Notes: a model not told the origin generated them from the sequence alone. A stretch of 64,000 nt of DNA from UBA5078 sp033721235 (GCA_033721235.1 JAWWAY010000015.1:1-64000), one strand, 5' to 3'; positions 17,959-26,799 are shown, counted from the stretch's first letter. Numbers and translations are program-made.

Positions 17959-19344
17959 ATGACAGGAAAAGTGCTCATTGTCGACGACGAACCGGATATT
18001 CGAGAGTTATTAGAAATAACCTTAGGACGTATGTCACTGCAGACCGCAAGCGCCAGCTCGGTGAATACCGCCTATGAGCTTCTCAAATCCGAAGAGTTTA
18101 ACCTGTGTTTAACCGATATGCGTTTACCTGACGGGGACGGACTCGACCTCGTTGAGACAATTCAGCAAGAGTATAGCGCCTTGCCGGTAGCTGTTATCAC
18201 TGCCCACGGAAATACAGAAACCGCCATTCGCGCTCTAAAGGCGGGAGCCTTTGATTTCGTGTCCAAACCCTTAGACTTGCAAAAGCTTCGAGACCTTGTG
18301 AACGCAGCTCTACGATTGCCAGCAGCAAATAATGGGCACTCGGCAGATGGTTTTATCAGCATCACCGGCCATTCTCCCGCCATAAGCAACATGAAGAAGC
18401 AAATATCACGCTTGGCACGTAGCCAGGCTCCCGTCTATATCAGCGGCGAATCTGGTGCAGGCAAGGAGCTTGCCGCCCGATCAATCCATAGACAAAGCTC
18501 GCGCGCCGATAACCCCTTTGTCGCAGTGAACTGCGGTGCCATTCCGGCAGAGTTGATGGAGAGTGAGCTCTTCGGTCACCTCAAAGGGAGTTTTACCGGC
18601 GCCGATAAAGACAAAGTGGGCCTGTTTCAAAGCGCCAACGGTGGAACGCTGTTTTTGGACGAGGTGGCCGACCTCCCTCTGCACATGCAAGTCAAACTCT
18701 TACGAGTCATTCAAGAGAAATCCTTTAGGCCTGTAGGTGCGCAGAGTGAAGTGGCGACCAATGTTCGCATCTTGAGTGCTAGTCACAAGAACTTAGAAAA
18801 AGAGGTGAGTTCAGGTCGTTTTCGACAGGACCTATTTTATCGCATTAATGTTATTCAGCTAAATGTTCCCAGCCTTAGAGATAGACGAGAAGATATTCCT
18901 GAGCTTAGTCAGCAGGCTTTGTTGAGAATCGCTGCCGATAATGAAATCGACTCTCCGCTTAGTATCGACCCTGCTGCTATGCAAGCGCTTTGCGACTATG
19001 ACTTCCCGGGCAACGTCCGCGAACTCGAAAATATTTTGCAGCGCGCGGTAACTCTTAGAGAAAACAACACAATAACGAAAAACACCTTAAAACTTGATTC
19101 TAGCGAGAGAAATTTCACGCCAGAGAGCGATGATTCAAGCACCTCAAAAGCGCATCAAACTAGCTCCAAAGAGCTTGTGCTCGATGAAAACTTCTCTCTT
19201 CAACAGCACTTAGAATCAATCGAAAAGGATGCCATTACGCAAGCCTTGGAAGAGGAACGCTGGAATAAAACCGCCGCAGCTCAAAGGCTAGGAATGACGT
19301 TCAGGTCTCTTCGATACCGAATGAAAAAACTCAAAATAGATTGA
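17959..19344 (+). CDS. pilR: Sigma-54-dependent response regulator PilR
   Basis: NtrC-class activator. The receiver domain has the phosphoacceptor Asp53 in LTDMRLPDGDG. The AAA+ domain has Walker A GESGAGKELAAR (about 163), the sigma-54 contact loop as GSFTGA, and Walker B GGTLFLDEVADLP. A Fis-type helix-turn-helix ends the protein (WNKTAAAQRLGMTFRSLRYR). It acts with PilS on RpoN promoters, classically pilA. pilSR followed by thiO is the Pseudomonas order, but the minor pilin genes that come next there are missing here. It is convergent with thiO by 4 bases. Confidence 0.92.
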   Translation: MTGKVLIVDDEPDIRELLEITLGRMSLQTASASSVNTAYELLKSEEFNLCLTDMRLPDGDGLDLVETIQQEYSALPVAVITAHGNTETAIRALKAGAFDFVSKPLDLQKLRDLVNAALRLPAANNGHSADGFISITGHSPAISNMKKQISRLARSQAPVYISGESGAGKELAARSIHRQSSRADNPFVAVNCGAIPAELMESELFGHLKGSFTGADKDKVGLFQSANGGTLFLDEVADLPLHMQVKLLRVIQEKSFRPVGAQSEVATNVRILSASHKNLEKEVSSGRFRQDLFYRINVIQLNVPSLRDRREDIPELSQQALLRIAADNEIDSPLSIDPAAMQALCDYDFPGNVRELENILQRAVTLRENNTITKNTLKLDSSERNFTPESDDSSTSKAHQTSSKELVLDENFSLQQHLESIEKDAITQALEEERWNKTAAAQRLGMTFRSLRYRMKKLKID

Positions 19345-19348
19345 TTCA

Positions 19349-20455
19349 TTACACAGCTTTGCGCTGCAGAGAGTATGGCGAAGCGTCGATAGCACTAGGC
19401 TTATTTAGCAATATACTGGCCAGCAATGAGGCAGAGGCAGGCGCTAATACTAAACCGTTTCGATACTGCCCCGCATTAACGCTGAGGTTGCTAAACCCGT
19501 GAACTCTTCCAATATAGGGAATCCCCTCTGGAGCGCCCGGTCGCAAGCCAGCCCACTGCTTGACTACCGGATAATTGTTTAACTCAGGCACTAAGCCCGT
19601 GGCAGACTCCAGCAAACTTTGCAGTGCTTCCTCGGTAGTAGACTTGTCGAACTGAGCATGCTCTAAAGTGCTACCCACCAATAAATGACCATCTCGTCTC
19701 GGTATCAAATACCTACCTGCGCTTAGTACAATACTATTGAGCAAGCGCTGCGGAGGACGAAATAACAACATCTGTCCCTTTACTGGTTCTACGGGCAACT
19801 CAATATTTAGTTGCGATAATAAGTTTCCGCTCCAAGCCCCTGCGGCGACAATAAACTCTCCTGCCTTTAGCTCTTTTTGTTCGCTCCCCTGCTCAGCTAC
19901 CACACCAAGCAGTCTGTCTTCGCGTCGCACAAACCCTTTGATGCTAGTGTGCTCTAACACTGTCACTCTTGGGTCGAGCAGAGCGCTTCTACGCAAGGCT
20001 TGTCCTAAGCGGGGGTTTCGAATATTGGCTATTTCAGGCATCCAAAGGCCGTGTTTAAATCGCTTGGCTAGATGAGGCTCTTGGCTTGCCAACTCTTTGG
20101 CTTCTCGCTCCACAATAATGCGTTTCGAAGACTTCCCCCAGAGTAGGGCCTCATCGCTATCCTGAGCGTCCAACATTAAGAGACCGGTCACCTCAAGCTC
20201 CGGGTCGACGCCCGTTTCATCCAGTAACTCACTTGCTAAGGCTGGGTAGCGCTCCTGCGCACAGCTAGCTAGGGCTGTCACCGCTGGCGAGTAGCGCCAA
20301 GGATATAGCGGGGAGACAATGCCACCACCGGCCCAAGAGGCCTCGCGGCAACACTCGCCACTATCCACCACAGTTACAGTGGCCCCTTCCTTAGCTAGTT
20401 CGCGAGCCATTAAAAGGCCAATGACGCCCCCGCCCACTATAAGAAAATCACTCAA
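19349..20455 (-). CDS. thiO: Glycine/D-amino acid oxidase ThiO
   Basis: FAD-dependent oxidase that makes iminoglycine from glycine for the thiazole ring of thiamine in organisms using the ThiO route. The dinucleotide-binding fingerprint FLIVGGGVIGLLMARELA occupies residues 4-21 with the paired acidic residue near VVDSG. The C-terminal motif GLRPGAPEGIPYIGRV and the closing NAGQYRNGLVLAPASA are DAO-family FAD contacts. 368 residues is normal. No other thi gene is in the window, so the thiamine role is by homology. Confidence 0.88.
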   Translation of the reverse strand: MSDFLIVGGGVIGLLMARELAKEGATVTVVDSGECCREASWAGGGIVSPLYPWRYSPAVTALASCAQERYPALASELLDETGVDPELEVTGLLMLDAQDSDEALLWGKSSKRIIVEREAKELASQEPHLAKRFKHGLWMPEIANIRNPRLGQALRRSALLDPRVTVLEHTSIKGFVRREDRLLGVVAEQGSEQKELKAGEFIVAAGAWSGNLLSQLNIELPVEPVKGQMLLFRPPQRLLNSIVLSAGRYLIPRRDGHLLVGSTLEHAQFDKSTTEEALQSLLESATGLVPELNNYPVVKQWAGLRPGAPEGIPYIGRVHGFSNLSVNAGQYRNGLVLAPASASLLASILLNKPSAIDASPYSLQRKAV

Positions 20456-20622
20456 GGTCTAGCTCCTGCAAAACTTCAGATTCCGGATCAATCATGAGCA
20501 AGAAGAAAGCGCTCACTGTTTTGGCGGCCACTTTACCATACCGTCGCAGCACATTGGCCATTTGCTATTGAACATATTTTGCTACACTATCGCGCCTTGC
20601 TCAGAAAGCGGATTAAGCACTC

Positions 20623-21384
20623 ATGGAATACGATATCGTCCTACTCATAACACTTAGCCTTATGGGGTTCCTCGCTGGGTGCATCAATACTGTTGCTGGC
20701 GGCGGTTCTAATCTTACGCTGCCTATCTTAATGCTCCTTGGTCTTCCTGCAGATGTCGCTAATGGCACCAATCGCGTTGCTGTCGCGCTACAATGTATCG
20801 TGGGAATCCGTGGTTTTAAGAACCATGACCGCCTAGATGTGCCAGCCATAGTGCCGATTCTAATTCCCAACTTACTGGGGGGAGTGATTGGCGCTATTAC
20901 GGCCGCACTCATTCCCGCTATCACCCTGAAGCCACTCTTACTCGGAACCATCTTGACAATGTCAGTGGTCATTCTAGTCAAACCCAATTTTATTGCTCCC
21001 CCGCATGGCACCCCTGCCTTGTCCGTTAAGGACAATAAAATGGCATGGTGGGGGCTCTTCTTGGCAGGCGTTTACGGTGGTTTCGTTCAGGCTGGGGTCG
21101 GGTTTATTCTGTTGGCGGCTCTAGCCGGTGGCCTACGATACGATTTGGCCAGAGCCAATGCATTAAAGCTGGTATGCTCACTCGGTTTCACTGTTCTGGC
21201 GCTTGGGGTCTTTATTGCCTTCGATCAAGTACGCTGGCTTCCCGGCTTAATTCTGGCGATCGGGACAATGCTTGGCGCATGGGTCAGTGTCAGGTTTGCT
21301 GTTAAAGCTAAACAAAGCACCGTTAAATGGGTCTTATTTGGCATGACGCTATGCTCTTGCGGGGCGGCGTTGTTATTTGATTAA
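20623..21384 (+). CDS. TauE/SafE-family sulfite/organosulfonate exporter-like membrane protein
   Basis: Integral inner-membrane protein of 253 residues with about eight hydrophobic segments in two similar halves, each opening with a Gly-rich motif: GFLAGCINTVAGGGSNLTLP in the first half (about 15-34) and LAGVYGGFVQAGVGF in the second. This is the signature of the TauE/SafE family, whose members export sulfite, sulfoacetate or other small anions. The substrate cannot be told from sequence, and no sulfur genes adjoin. It is divergent from thiO and convergent with the PhoQ-like kinase. Confidence 0.85.
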   Translation: MEYDIVLLITLSLMGFLAGCINTVAGGGSNLTLPILMLLGLPADVANGTNRVAVALQCIVGIRGFKNHDRLDVPAIVPILIPNLLGGVIGAITAALIPAITLKPLLLGTILTMSVVILVKPNFIAPPHGTPALSVKDNKMAWWGLFLAGVYGGFVQAGVGFILLAALAGGLRYDLARANALKLVCSLGFTVLALGVFIAFDQVRWLPGLILAIGTMLGAWVSVRFAVKAKQSTVKWVLFGMTLCSCGAALLFD

Positions 21385-21404
21385 ACTAAGAAGAACTGAA
21401 GGCT

Positions 21405-22811
21405 CTAGCGGCGAAAATTATTCAGGACTAATTGCACCTTAGCTCCTCCGAGAGAGCTAGTACTAATATCTATTTGTCCACCGTAACTTTTCACAATATC
21501 TGCCACAACAGCCAGCCCAATTCCTTGACCCTGAGCCAACGTATCCAAGCGAGTTCCTCTTTGCAGAACGCGCTCGCGATTATCACCAGAGACTCCCGGA
21601 CCATCATCCTCTATGAAAATGCTTAGTTGAGCCTGCGGCCCCTCTCGCAGCTGCGAAGATATCAAGACTCGTGCATGACCATACTTATAGGCATTGTCTA
21701 ATAGGTTGCCCATCACCTCCATTAGATCTCTCTCATCCCCATAAAACTGCAGATCAGGATCTATCCGACACTCTGCGAGCATGCCCTTTTCACCATAGAC
21801 TTTGTTCAAGGCTCCGACAATTTTCTCTACTGTCTTGACGATACTGACCCGCCTTGCCAAAGCGGAGCTGCCATTAGACTTAACTGCCCTTTGCAATTGA
21901 TAGCCTATTATTTGGTTCATACGCCCCAACTGTTCCTGTGCCAAGTCTATCTGCTCTCGAGCTTCAGCACTTGAATTCAACTCGGTTAGCGCTCGCATTT
22001 GACCGCTAACAACAGCCAGCGGCGTCTTGAGACTATGAGCTAAATCTCCAAGCGTTTCTCGATAGCGTGCCTGCTGCTTTCGCTCAGTTTTAATCAGTAG
22101 ATTCAGATTATCCGTCACCGCGCGCAGCTCGCGCGGGTAGTCCTCCACCAACTGTTCACTCTCTCCGCTCTCAATTCTCTTCAAATCACCTGCCAAACGC
22201 CTTAATGGAGAGAGCCCCCAGCGCAATAACACCACCTGAAGAATAAGAAGCAACAGCGCTACGCCACCTAACCAGGACCAGAGACTCGTCCGAAAATTGG
22301 CAACCTCGGCCATATAGGTATTGGTTGACTCAAGCACAGTAAAACTATATTGAACTTCACTGTCTTCCCAGACGACAGCGTAAGATGCAACAAAATATTC
22401 ACGACCACTCTCATCGGTATAGCGTGAAAAAAACGTTTCACCCGTTACCTGATCTTGCCAATTAGAAGAGATAGACTCAAAGTCGACTTCCAAGGCTGAT
22501 CGAGTTCGCAGTTTTTCTCCTTCTACGGGAGAACTCACGAAACCATATAGACCAGAGTTTAACTGCGAAAAACGCGGGTCGCGTAAATCCTGCAGAAAAT
22601 AGAATTCACCGTCGTTCTCCTCTACTGCAGCAAGCAATACATAAATCTGCACTTGCAGTTGCTCAGCAACACCGGCTTCGACACTACTACGGAAAGCGCG
22701 ATCGAGCACCACACCTGTTAAACCCAAGAAGACAAATAACAAGCAGCTAACCGCAATAAGCAAGCGGTTTTGTAAAGAATAATCCAGAGTCTTAATGGGG
22801 GCTGACGTCAT
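21405..22811 (-). CDS. PhoQ-like sensor histidine kinase
   Basis: Two transmembrane helices (about 17-36 and 178-200) flank a periplasmic sensor of about 140 residues with acidic stretches. Then come a HAMP-like linker, the H-box LGDLAHSLKTPLAVVSGQ (about 257) typical of PhoQ-type kinases, the N-box GNLLDNAYKYG, and ATP motifs IEDDGPGV and GIGLAVVADIVK. The cognate regulator ends 6 bases upstream. PhoQ kinases sense divalent cations, acid or antimicrobial peptides; that function here is inferred from the family. Final gene of the PepSY-regulator-kinase operon. Confidence 0.85.
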   Translation of the reverse strand: MTSAPIKTLDYSLQNRLLIAVSCLLFVFLGLTGVVLDRAFRSSVEAGVAEQLQVQIYVLLAAVEENDGEFYFLQDLRDPRFSQLNSGLYGFVSSPVEGEKLRTRSALEVDFESISSNWQDQVTGETFFSRYTDESGREYFVASYAVVWEDSEVQYSFTVLESTNTYMAEVANFRTSLWSWLGGVALLLLILQVVLLRWGLSPLRRLAGDLKRIESGESEQLVEDYPRELRAVTDNLNLLIKTERKQQARYRETLGDLAHSLKTPLAVVSGQMRALTELNSSAEAREQIDLAQEQLGRMNQIIGYQLQRAVKSNGSSALARRVSIVKTVEKIVGALNKVYGEKGMLAECRIDPDLQFYGDERDLMEVMGNLLDNAYKYGHARVLISSQLREGPQAQLSIFIEDDGPGVSGDNRERVLQRGTRLDTLAQGQGIGLAVVADIVKSYGGQIDISTSSLGGAKVQLVLNNFRR

Positions 22812-22817
22812 AAGCAG

Positions 22818-23492
22818 CTACGCGTTTGATCGAAAACGGTAACCTTGACCACGAATAGTCTCGATCGGCTTAAGGGAATCATCGGGATCGAGCTTCTGTC
22901 GCAATCTGCGAACAAACACTTCCAATACATTACTGTCCCGATCATAGTCTTGAGCATATAAATGCTCTGTTAATTCAGTCTTAGACACCGCCTTTCCGGG
23001 ATTAAGCATCAAGTACTCTAGTAGCTTATATTCGTAAGCTGTTAGATCGACCTGTTGCGAGTCTAAGGTGACTCTTTTGGCGGTAGTATCTAAAGAGATA
23101 GGACCAAACTCGATAAGTGGTTTCGCAAAACCCGCAGCTCTGCGTAGTAGCGCATTTATCCTAGCGAGGATCTCTTCTTGTTGAAAAGGTTTTACTACAT
23201 AGTCATCCGCACCCGCATCGAGGCCTTCAACTTTATCCTGCCAGTCACCTCTAGCGGTAAGAATCAGAATAGGGAATGTCTTGTCTTGCTCGCGGATTTT
23301 TTTAATTAAACTTATGCCGTCAATTTCAGGAAGACCTAAATCTATTATCGCTGCATCGTAAGAATACTCACTAGCAAAATACAAACCGTCCTTCCCGTCA
23401 GCGGCAACATCCACAATGTAACCATTGTCTGTTAAGCCCTTTGCAATTTGCTGACGCAGTAAACTTTGATCTTCGACTACTAGTAATCGCAT
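22818..23492 (-). CDS. PhoP-like OmpR-family response regulator
   Basis: 224 residues: a receiver domain with the acidic pair near the N-terminus (VVEDQSLL), phosphoacceptor Asp51 in IIDLGLPEIDG, and Lys in VVKPFQQEE. It is followed by an OmpR winged helix with the recognition region SNVLEVFVRRLRQKL and the terminal TIRGQGYRF. The receiver is especially like PhoP (MRLLVVEDQSLLRQQI; DWQDKVEGLDAGADDYV). It is followed by its kinase and preceded, 3 bases away, by a PepSY protein. Confidence 0.88.
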   Translation of the reverse strand: MRLLVVEDQSLLRQQIAKGLTDNGYIVDVAADGKDGLYFASEYSYDAAIIDLGLPEIDGISLIKKIREQDKTFPILILTARGDWQDKVEGLDAGADDYVVKPFQQEEILARINALLRRAAGFAKPLIEFGPISLDTTAKRVTLDSQQVDLTAYEYKLLEYLMLNPGKAVSKTELTEHLYAQDYDRDSNVLEVFVRRLRQKLDPDDSLKPIETIRGQGYRFRSNA

Positions 23493-23495
23493 GGG

Positions 23496-23819
23496 CTACT
23501 CCCTTGTGACTTCGCCGTTAGCAGCATTCACATAGACTGTAAATATATTGCCATTGTCATCCATTCTTACTCGATAATACCTGCCGCCCCCTCTACTTAC
23601 CTCGGTAATACTGACCACATTACCGGAAAATTTCTGTCTCACTATTTGCAGCGCCCTGCGCTGACTAATGGCTCCTTGGGAGGCAGAGTTCTGAGCCAAA
23701 ACCTGCTGAGCATGATGTGAGGTCTGCGCCGAGGCTATCGATGTGGCGAGCATAAGCCAAACCAGCGCTATGCCCGCCCACAAAGGAAATTGTTTTTGCT
23801 TAAGTACTGAAGTCAACAC
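23496..23819 (-). CDS. PepSY-domain periplasmic protein
   Basis: 107 residues with a cleavable-looking signal peptide (hydrophobic 13-30, ending near ASAQ) and one C-terminal PepSY domain (ALQIVRQKFSGNVVSITEV...GGGRYYRVRMDDNGN...VYVNAANGEV). PepSY domains are found in protease propeptides and as small envelope proteins beside two-component systems. Its position as first gene of the PhoP/PhoQ-like operon suggests it modulates or reports on the kinase sensor domain; this is inference. Confidence 0.82.
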   Translation of the reverse strand: MLTSVLKQKQFPLWAGIALVWLMLATSIASAQTSHHAQQVLAQNSASQGAISQRRALQIVRQKFSGNVVSITEVSRGGGRYYRVRMDDNGNIFTVYVNAANGEVTRE

Positions 23820-23903
23820 TCGCTCTCTCCGGCTAAAAACCTAGTACATCGGTCGAGCATTAGCGAGCCCATCTTAGTGTTCATAGGACTAGATGGGACT
23901 GAC

Positions 23904-24440
23904 TCAATATACTGGTTGTACTTTTACTCGAACTTTCAACTCTTCACCAGGATCTGTATCCATGCGCGTCGAAAACTCTTCATCATTATATAGATAACGG
24001 ACATCATACCCTACAAGTCGCTGTTCTTCTCGGTATTCATAAACGGTTTCGCAGTGCCTTACCGTTTCGTAGTACACGCCGTCATCTCGCTTGTTTACGG
24101 CGACTATATCACGTGCTATGGAGTGTCCCAATACTGCGCCAACGACAGTGCCTATGCGCCGATTGGACTTTCCGTGCCCTACTGAGTTGCCAATTGCACC
24201 GCCAATAATAGTGCCTAGCAAGGCAGGCGTTCGACTGTCCTGGGAAGAGTGTCGTCGACGCACTTCTTCATCCCAACACTCCTCGTGTGGGTCACTGATT
24301 TCCACCGTCTGGTAGATTGGCTGGGCACTTAGCACTTGGGCATAGTCATAGCGCGTATCGGCAGAGACAGATAAGGCAACACTCGTCGCCAGCACAAAGG
24401 TGCCCCACTGAACAACAAGCCTATTTCTACGTGTCATCAT
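23904..24440 (-). CDS. Glycine-zipper 2TM outer-membrane-type protein
   Basis: 178 residues with a signal peptide (hydrophobic LVVQWGTFVLATSVALSVSA, about 6-25) and a central glycine-zipper hairpin (LLGTIIGGAIGNSVGHG, then IGTVVGAVLGHSIARD), the pattern of the rickettsial 17-kDa antigen family. The C-terminal part is charged and tyrosine-rich. The start is moved to ATG 24440 because AGAGGA lies 6 bases upstream; the frame is open from a TTG 21 bases earlier. The family is linked to envelope integrity but has no defined activity. It lies 84 bases upstream of the PepSY gene on the same strand. Confidence 0.78.
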   Translation of the reverse strand: MMTRRNRLVVQWGTFVLATSVALSVSADTRYDYAQVLSAQPIYQTVEISDPHEECWDEEVRRRHSSQDSRTPALLGTIIGGAIGNSVGHGKSNRRIGTVVGAVLGHSIARDIVAVNKRDDGVYYETVRHCETVYEYREEQRLVGYDVRYLYNDEEFSTRMDTDPGEELKVRVKVQPVY

Positions 24441-24749
24441 TTTATTCCTCTTTTTATGCAACTCTATGAACGATAGACATCATCATTGGTAAAATCGAGC
24501 AAACGCTCTCAATCACTATGGGCTCCATAATGAGGTGTAATAGATGAATATTGGCTTAATATGTCATTAATAGTGGGGTAATTTGGCTTTGGGTTTGATT
24601 TATAGGCAAAGCTGGTTAGAATAATTGTCGGAGAGAGCTAGCCTGGTTTTGTAAACAAGCGAGCACCTAAGCATTGCCTTGCTAAAACTCGGAATAAGCG
24701 CCTCTTCTAGCCATAATTATAATTAAAACTGCTACACAAGAGAGTTTCC

Positions 24750-25172
24750 ATGTCCAATATTAGTCAATCGCTTATTATAGCCATCGTATTAACACTTATC
24801 GTTTTCGCGCTCACTTACTTCATTAACATCCAAGTCACCTCAGCCGTATTGCTAGGCATGTGCTTTATCGTGAGTCTTGCTTCCTCTTTGCTCGCAAGCC
24901 GCCCACAGAAAAAACGCTCGAAGAAACGCCCTGACGACAAGAATCGAACCCCCTATAACAATGCTCAACGCGAAAGCGGCAATGTTAAGTGGTTTAATGC
25001 CAGTAAAGGTTTTGGCTTTATCACCCGTGACTCAGGCGATGATATTTTTGTCCATTTCCGCTCTATTCGTGGTGAGGGTCACCGCGTTCTGCACGACGGG
25101 CAGCGAGTTGAATTTGCCATAAGCGAGGGCGACAAAGGCCTTCAAGCTGAAGATGTTGCAGCGGCCAATTAA
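24750..25172 (+). CDS. Membrane-anchored cold-shock domain protein
   Basis: 140 residues. Two hydrophobic helices (about 7-24 and 30-49) are followed by a strongly basic linker (RPQKKRSKKRPDDKNR, 51-66) and a complete cold-shock domain (77-138). The domain has both nucleic-acid motifs, KGFGFI (RNP1-like, 86-91) and DIFVHF (RNP2-like, 98-103), and the usual GNVKWFN start. Ordinary Csp proteins are soluble and about 70 residues; here the single-stranded nucleic-acid binder is tethered to the inner membrane. Function unknown; RNA handling at the membrane is an inference. Convergent with slyX by 6 bases. Confidence 0.87.
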   Translation: MSNISQSLIIAIVLTLIVFALTYFINIQVTSAVLLGMCFIVSLASSLLASRPQKKRSKKRPDDKNRTPYNNAQRESGNVKWFNASKGFGFITRDSGDDIFVHFRSIRGEGHRVLHDGQRVEFAISEGDKGLQAEDVAAAN

Positions 25173-25178
25173 GCCTGC

Positions 25179-25409
25179 TCAATAGTGCGGCGGGCGCTCG
25201 TCTTCTATGGCCGCGCCCCCCTTCTTATCCGCTATATGCTCCATGACTGAAGAGATCTTATCGCTGTGAATGAGCAGCTCGCGCTGGAGCGCGTCAATCT
25301 GACGCTGCTGCCTTGCCACTATATCGTTCAAAGTTGTGAGCATATCTTCTTGAAACGCAAACTGTGATTGCAACTCTATCAGCTGCTCTAAACCCTTTTC
25401 ATCAGACAT
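25179..25409 (-). CDS. slyX: SlyX family protein
   Basis: 76 residues, almost entirely one coiled coil (about 5-55: LEQLIELQSQFAFQEDMLTT followed by further heptads) and ending in the family's conserved PPHY. SlyX is widespread in proteobacteria and has no established biochemical role; in E. coli it lies near slyD. Length and C-terminus are standard. Confidence 0.88.
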   Translation of the reverse strand: MSDEKGLEQLIELQSQFAFQEDMLTTLNDIVARQQRQIDALQRELLIHSDKISSVMEHIADKKGGAAIEDERPPHY

Positions 25410-25562
25410 CCCAATACTCCTAACTTACGCAATCTCATGGAAGCGCCATTAGACCAGATCAGACAGTCGCTTTGCTACACTACGTTCTGTTCGCTACCGA
25501 TTCATGGCATAATTCACCGTACAGATTAGGCAATGAACAATAAATAAACACTTTGATTCGCC

Positions 25563-25587
25563 ATGAGCATTCGCAACAAATGCTCAT
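25563..25587. promoter_or_regulatory. Perfect inverted repeat upstream of the desaturase (operator candidate)
   Basis: ATGAGCATT (25563-25571) and AATGCTCAT (25579-25587) form a perfect 9-bp inverted repeat around a 7-base centre. It lies about 60 bases upstream of the desaturase start, with an AT-rich stretch between that includes TATACT (25616-25621). The size and symmetry suit a dimeric repressor; desaturase genes are commonly governed by TetR-type regulators such as DesT or FabR. The regulator is not in the window. Confidence 0.45.
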
Positions 25588-25647
25588 AATAATCAGCAGA
25601 TTGCCGAATAATTAATATACTAGCTTTTCCAATGGGGAGTTCTCGTC

Positions 25648-26799
25648 ATGGCAAAACCGCCAATTAACTGGACCAATATGATCTTGTTCAGTGTGACACC
25701 ACTTTTGGCCGTCACTTTAGTCCCATGGTACGGATTTACTTATGGCTACGACCTATACGAATGGATTGTTTTTGTCGTTCTGATGGGCTATTGCGGCATG
25801 TCCATTACCGCCGGCTATCATCGCCTTTGGTCACACAAGTCCTATAAGGCTCACCCTTTTCTGCGCTTCGTGTTTGCGCTTGGAGGCGCTTGCGCCTTGC
25901 AGAACGATGTCTTCCACTGGGCTTCAGACCATAGACGTCACCATGCCCATGTTGATAACAACGACAAAGACCCCTACTCAGCTGGCCGTGGTTTCTGGTT
26001 CTCTCACATGGGCTGGATTCTCAGAAATTATGAAAGTGGTAAGACTGACTTCTCAAATATCAAAGACTTACAAAAGGACCCAATGCTGCGCTGGCAACAC
26101 AAGCATTATCTTAGCCTTGTTCTAATCATGAATATCGGGCTACCCGCCGCTCTAGGATATATTCACGGGGACGTCATAGCCGGGATATTGCTTGGCGGCC
26201 TACTGAGATTGGTGCTCAGTCAACACGTTACCTGGTTTATCAATTCGATAGCGCATATGTGGGGCAAGCAAACCTACAGCGACAAGAGCTCGGCGAGAGA
26301 CAACCCAGTCCTAGCACTACTCACTTATGGTGAGGGTTATCACAACTATCACCATACTTTTCAGTGGGACTATCGTAACGGCATCCATTGGTGGCACTTC
26401 GACCCCACCAAATGGTTCATTCGCTTGAGTTCATACATCGGTCTCACCAGCGATTTAAAACGATGCAAGCCCATAGCCATCGAGACTGCCAGACTGGAAA
26501 TGCAATATAAACGAGCAGCCCAATACTGTGAAAAGTCAGCGCATGCTGAAAAATGGAAGCAAAAACTTGAACAAGAATATGAGCAACTGCGGTCCTCTCT
26601 GCAGGCTTGGTCTCAAGTTAAACAACAGTGGTACGAAGCTAAGTCTAGCGAAATACAGGAAAAACTTAGTCACTGGGACATGCTGCAAATACGCGATAGT
26701 TATCGCGAGGCTAAATTTAAGCTAAAGCTTCAGCGTCAGCGCTGGCAAGCATTGGTGCAAAGCTTTGCCTCGCAATCGAGCAACTTATCACCAGCATAG
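25648..26799 (+). CDS. Acyl-CoA delta-9 fatty acid desaturase
   Basis: Di-iron membrane enzyme that introduces a double bond into acyl-CoA chains. The three histidine boxes are intact: HRLWSH (58-63), HRRHH (95-99) and HNYHH (about 232-236). Four hydrophobic helices are placed as in stearoyl-CoA desaturases. The catalytic domain ends near 285 and is followed by a roughly 95-residue charged, Gln/Lys/Glu-rich helical tail, likely a coiled coil, which is not needed for catalysis in the family. GGGGAG lies 8 bases before the ATG. An inverted repeat upstream is a candidate operator. Confidence 0.9.
   Translation: MAKPPINWTNMILFSVTPLLAVTLVPWYGFTYGYDLYEWIVFVVLMGYCGMSITAGYHRLWSHKSYKAHPFLRFVFALGGACALQNDVFHWASDHRRHHAHVDNNDKDPYSAGRGFWFSHMGWILRNYESGKTDFSNIKDLQKDPMLRWQHKHYLSLVLIMNIGLPAALGYIHGDVIAGILLGGLLRLVLSQHVTWFINSIAHMWGKQTYSDKSSARDNPVLALLTYGEGYHNYHHTFQWDYRNGIHWWHFDPTKWFIRLSSYIGLTSDLKRCKPIAIETARLEMQYKRAAQYCEKSAHAEKWKQKLEQEYEQLRSSLQAWSQVKQQWYEAKSSEIQEKLSHWDMLQIRDSYREAKFKLKLQRQRWQALVQSFASQSSNLSPA

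Noticed and set aside
24462..24749. AT-rich 288-base gap before the cold-shock gene
   Set aside because: Searched by eye for small frames, hairpins and tRNA; only an AT-rich promoter-like stretch is seen, nothing specific.
24935..24955. A tRNA T-arm-like sequence (GGTTCGATTC on the minus strand)
   Set aside because: It lies inside the basic linker of the cold-shock gene, the flanking bases do not pair as a T-stem, and no acceptor, D or anticodon arm is present.
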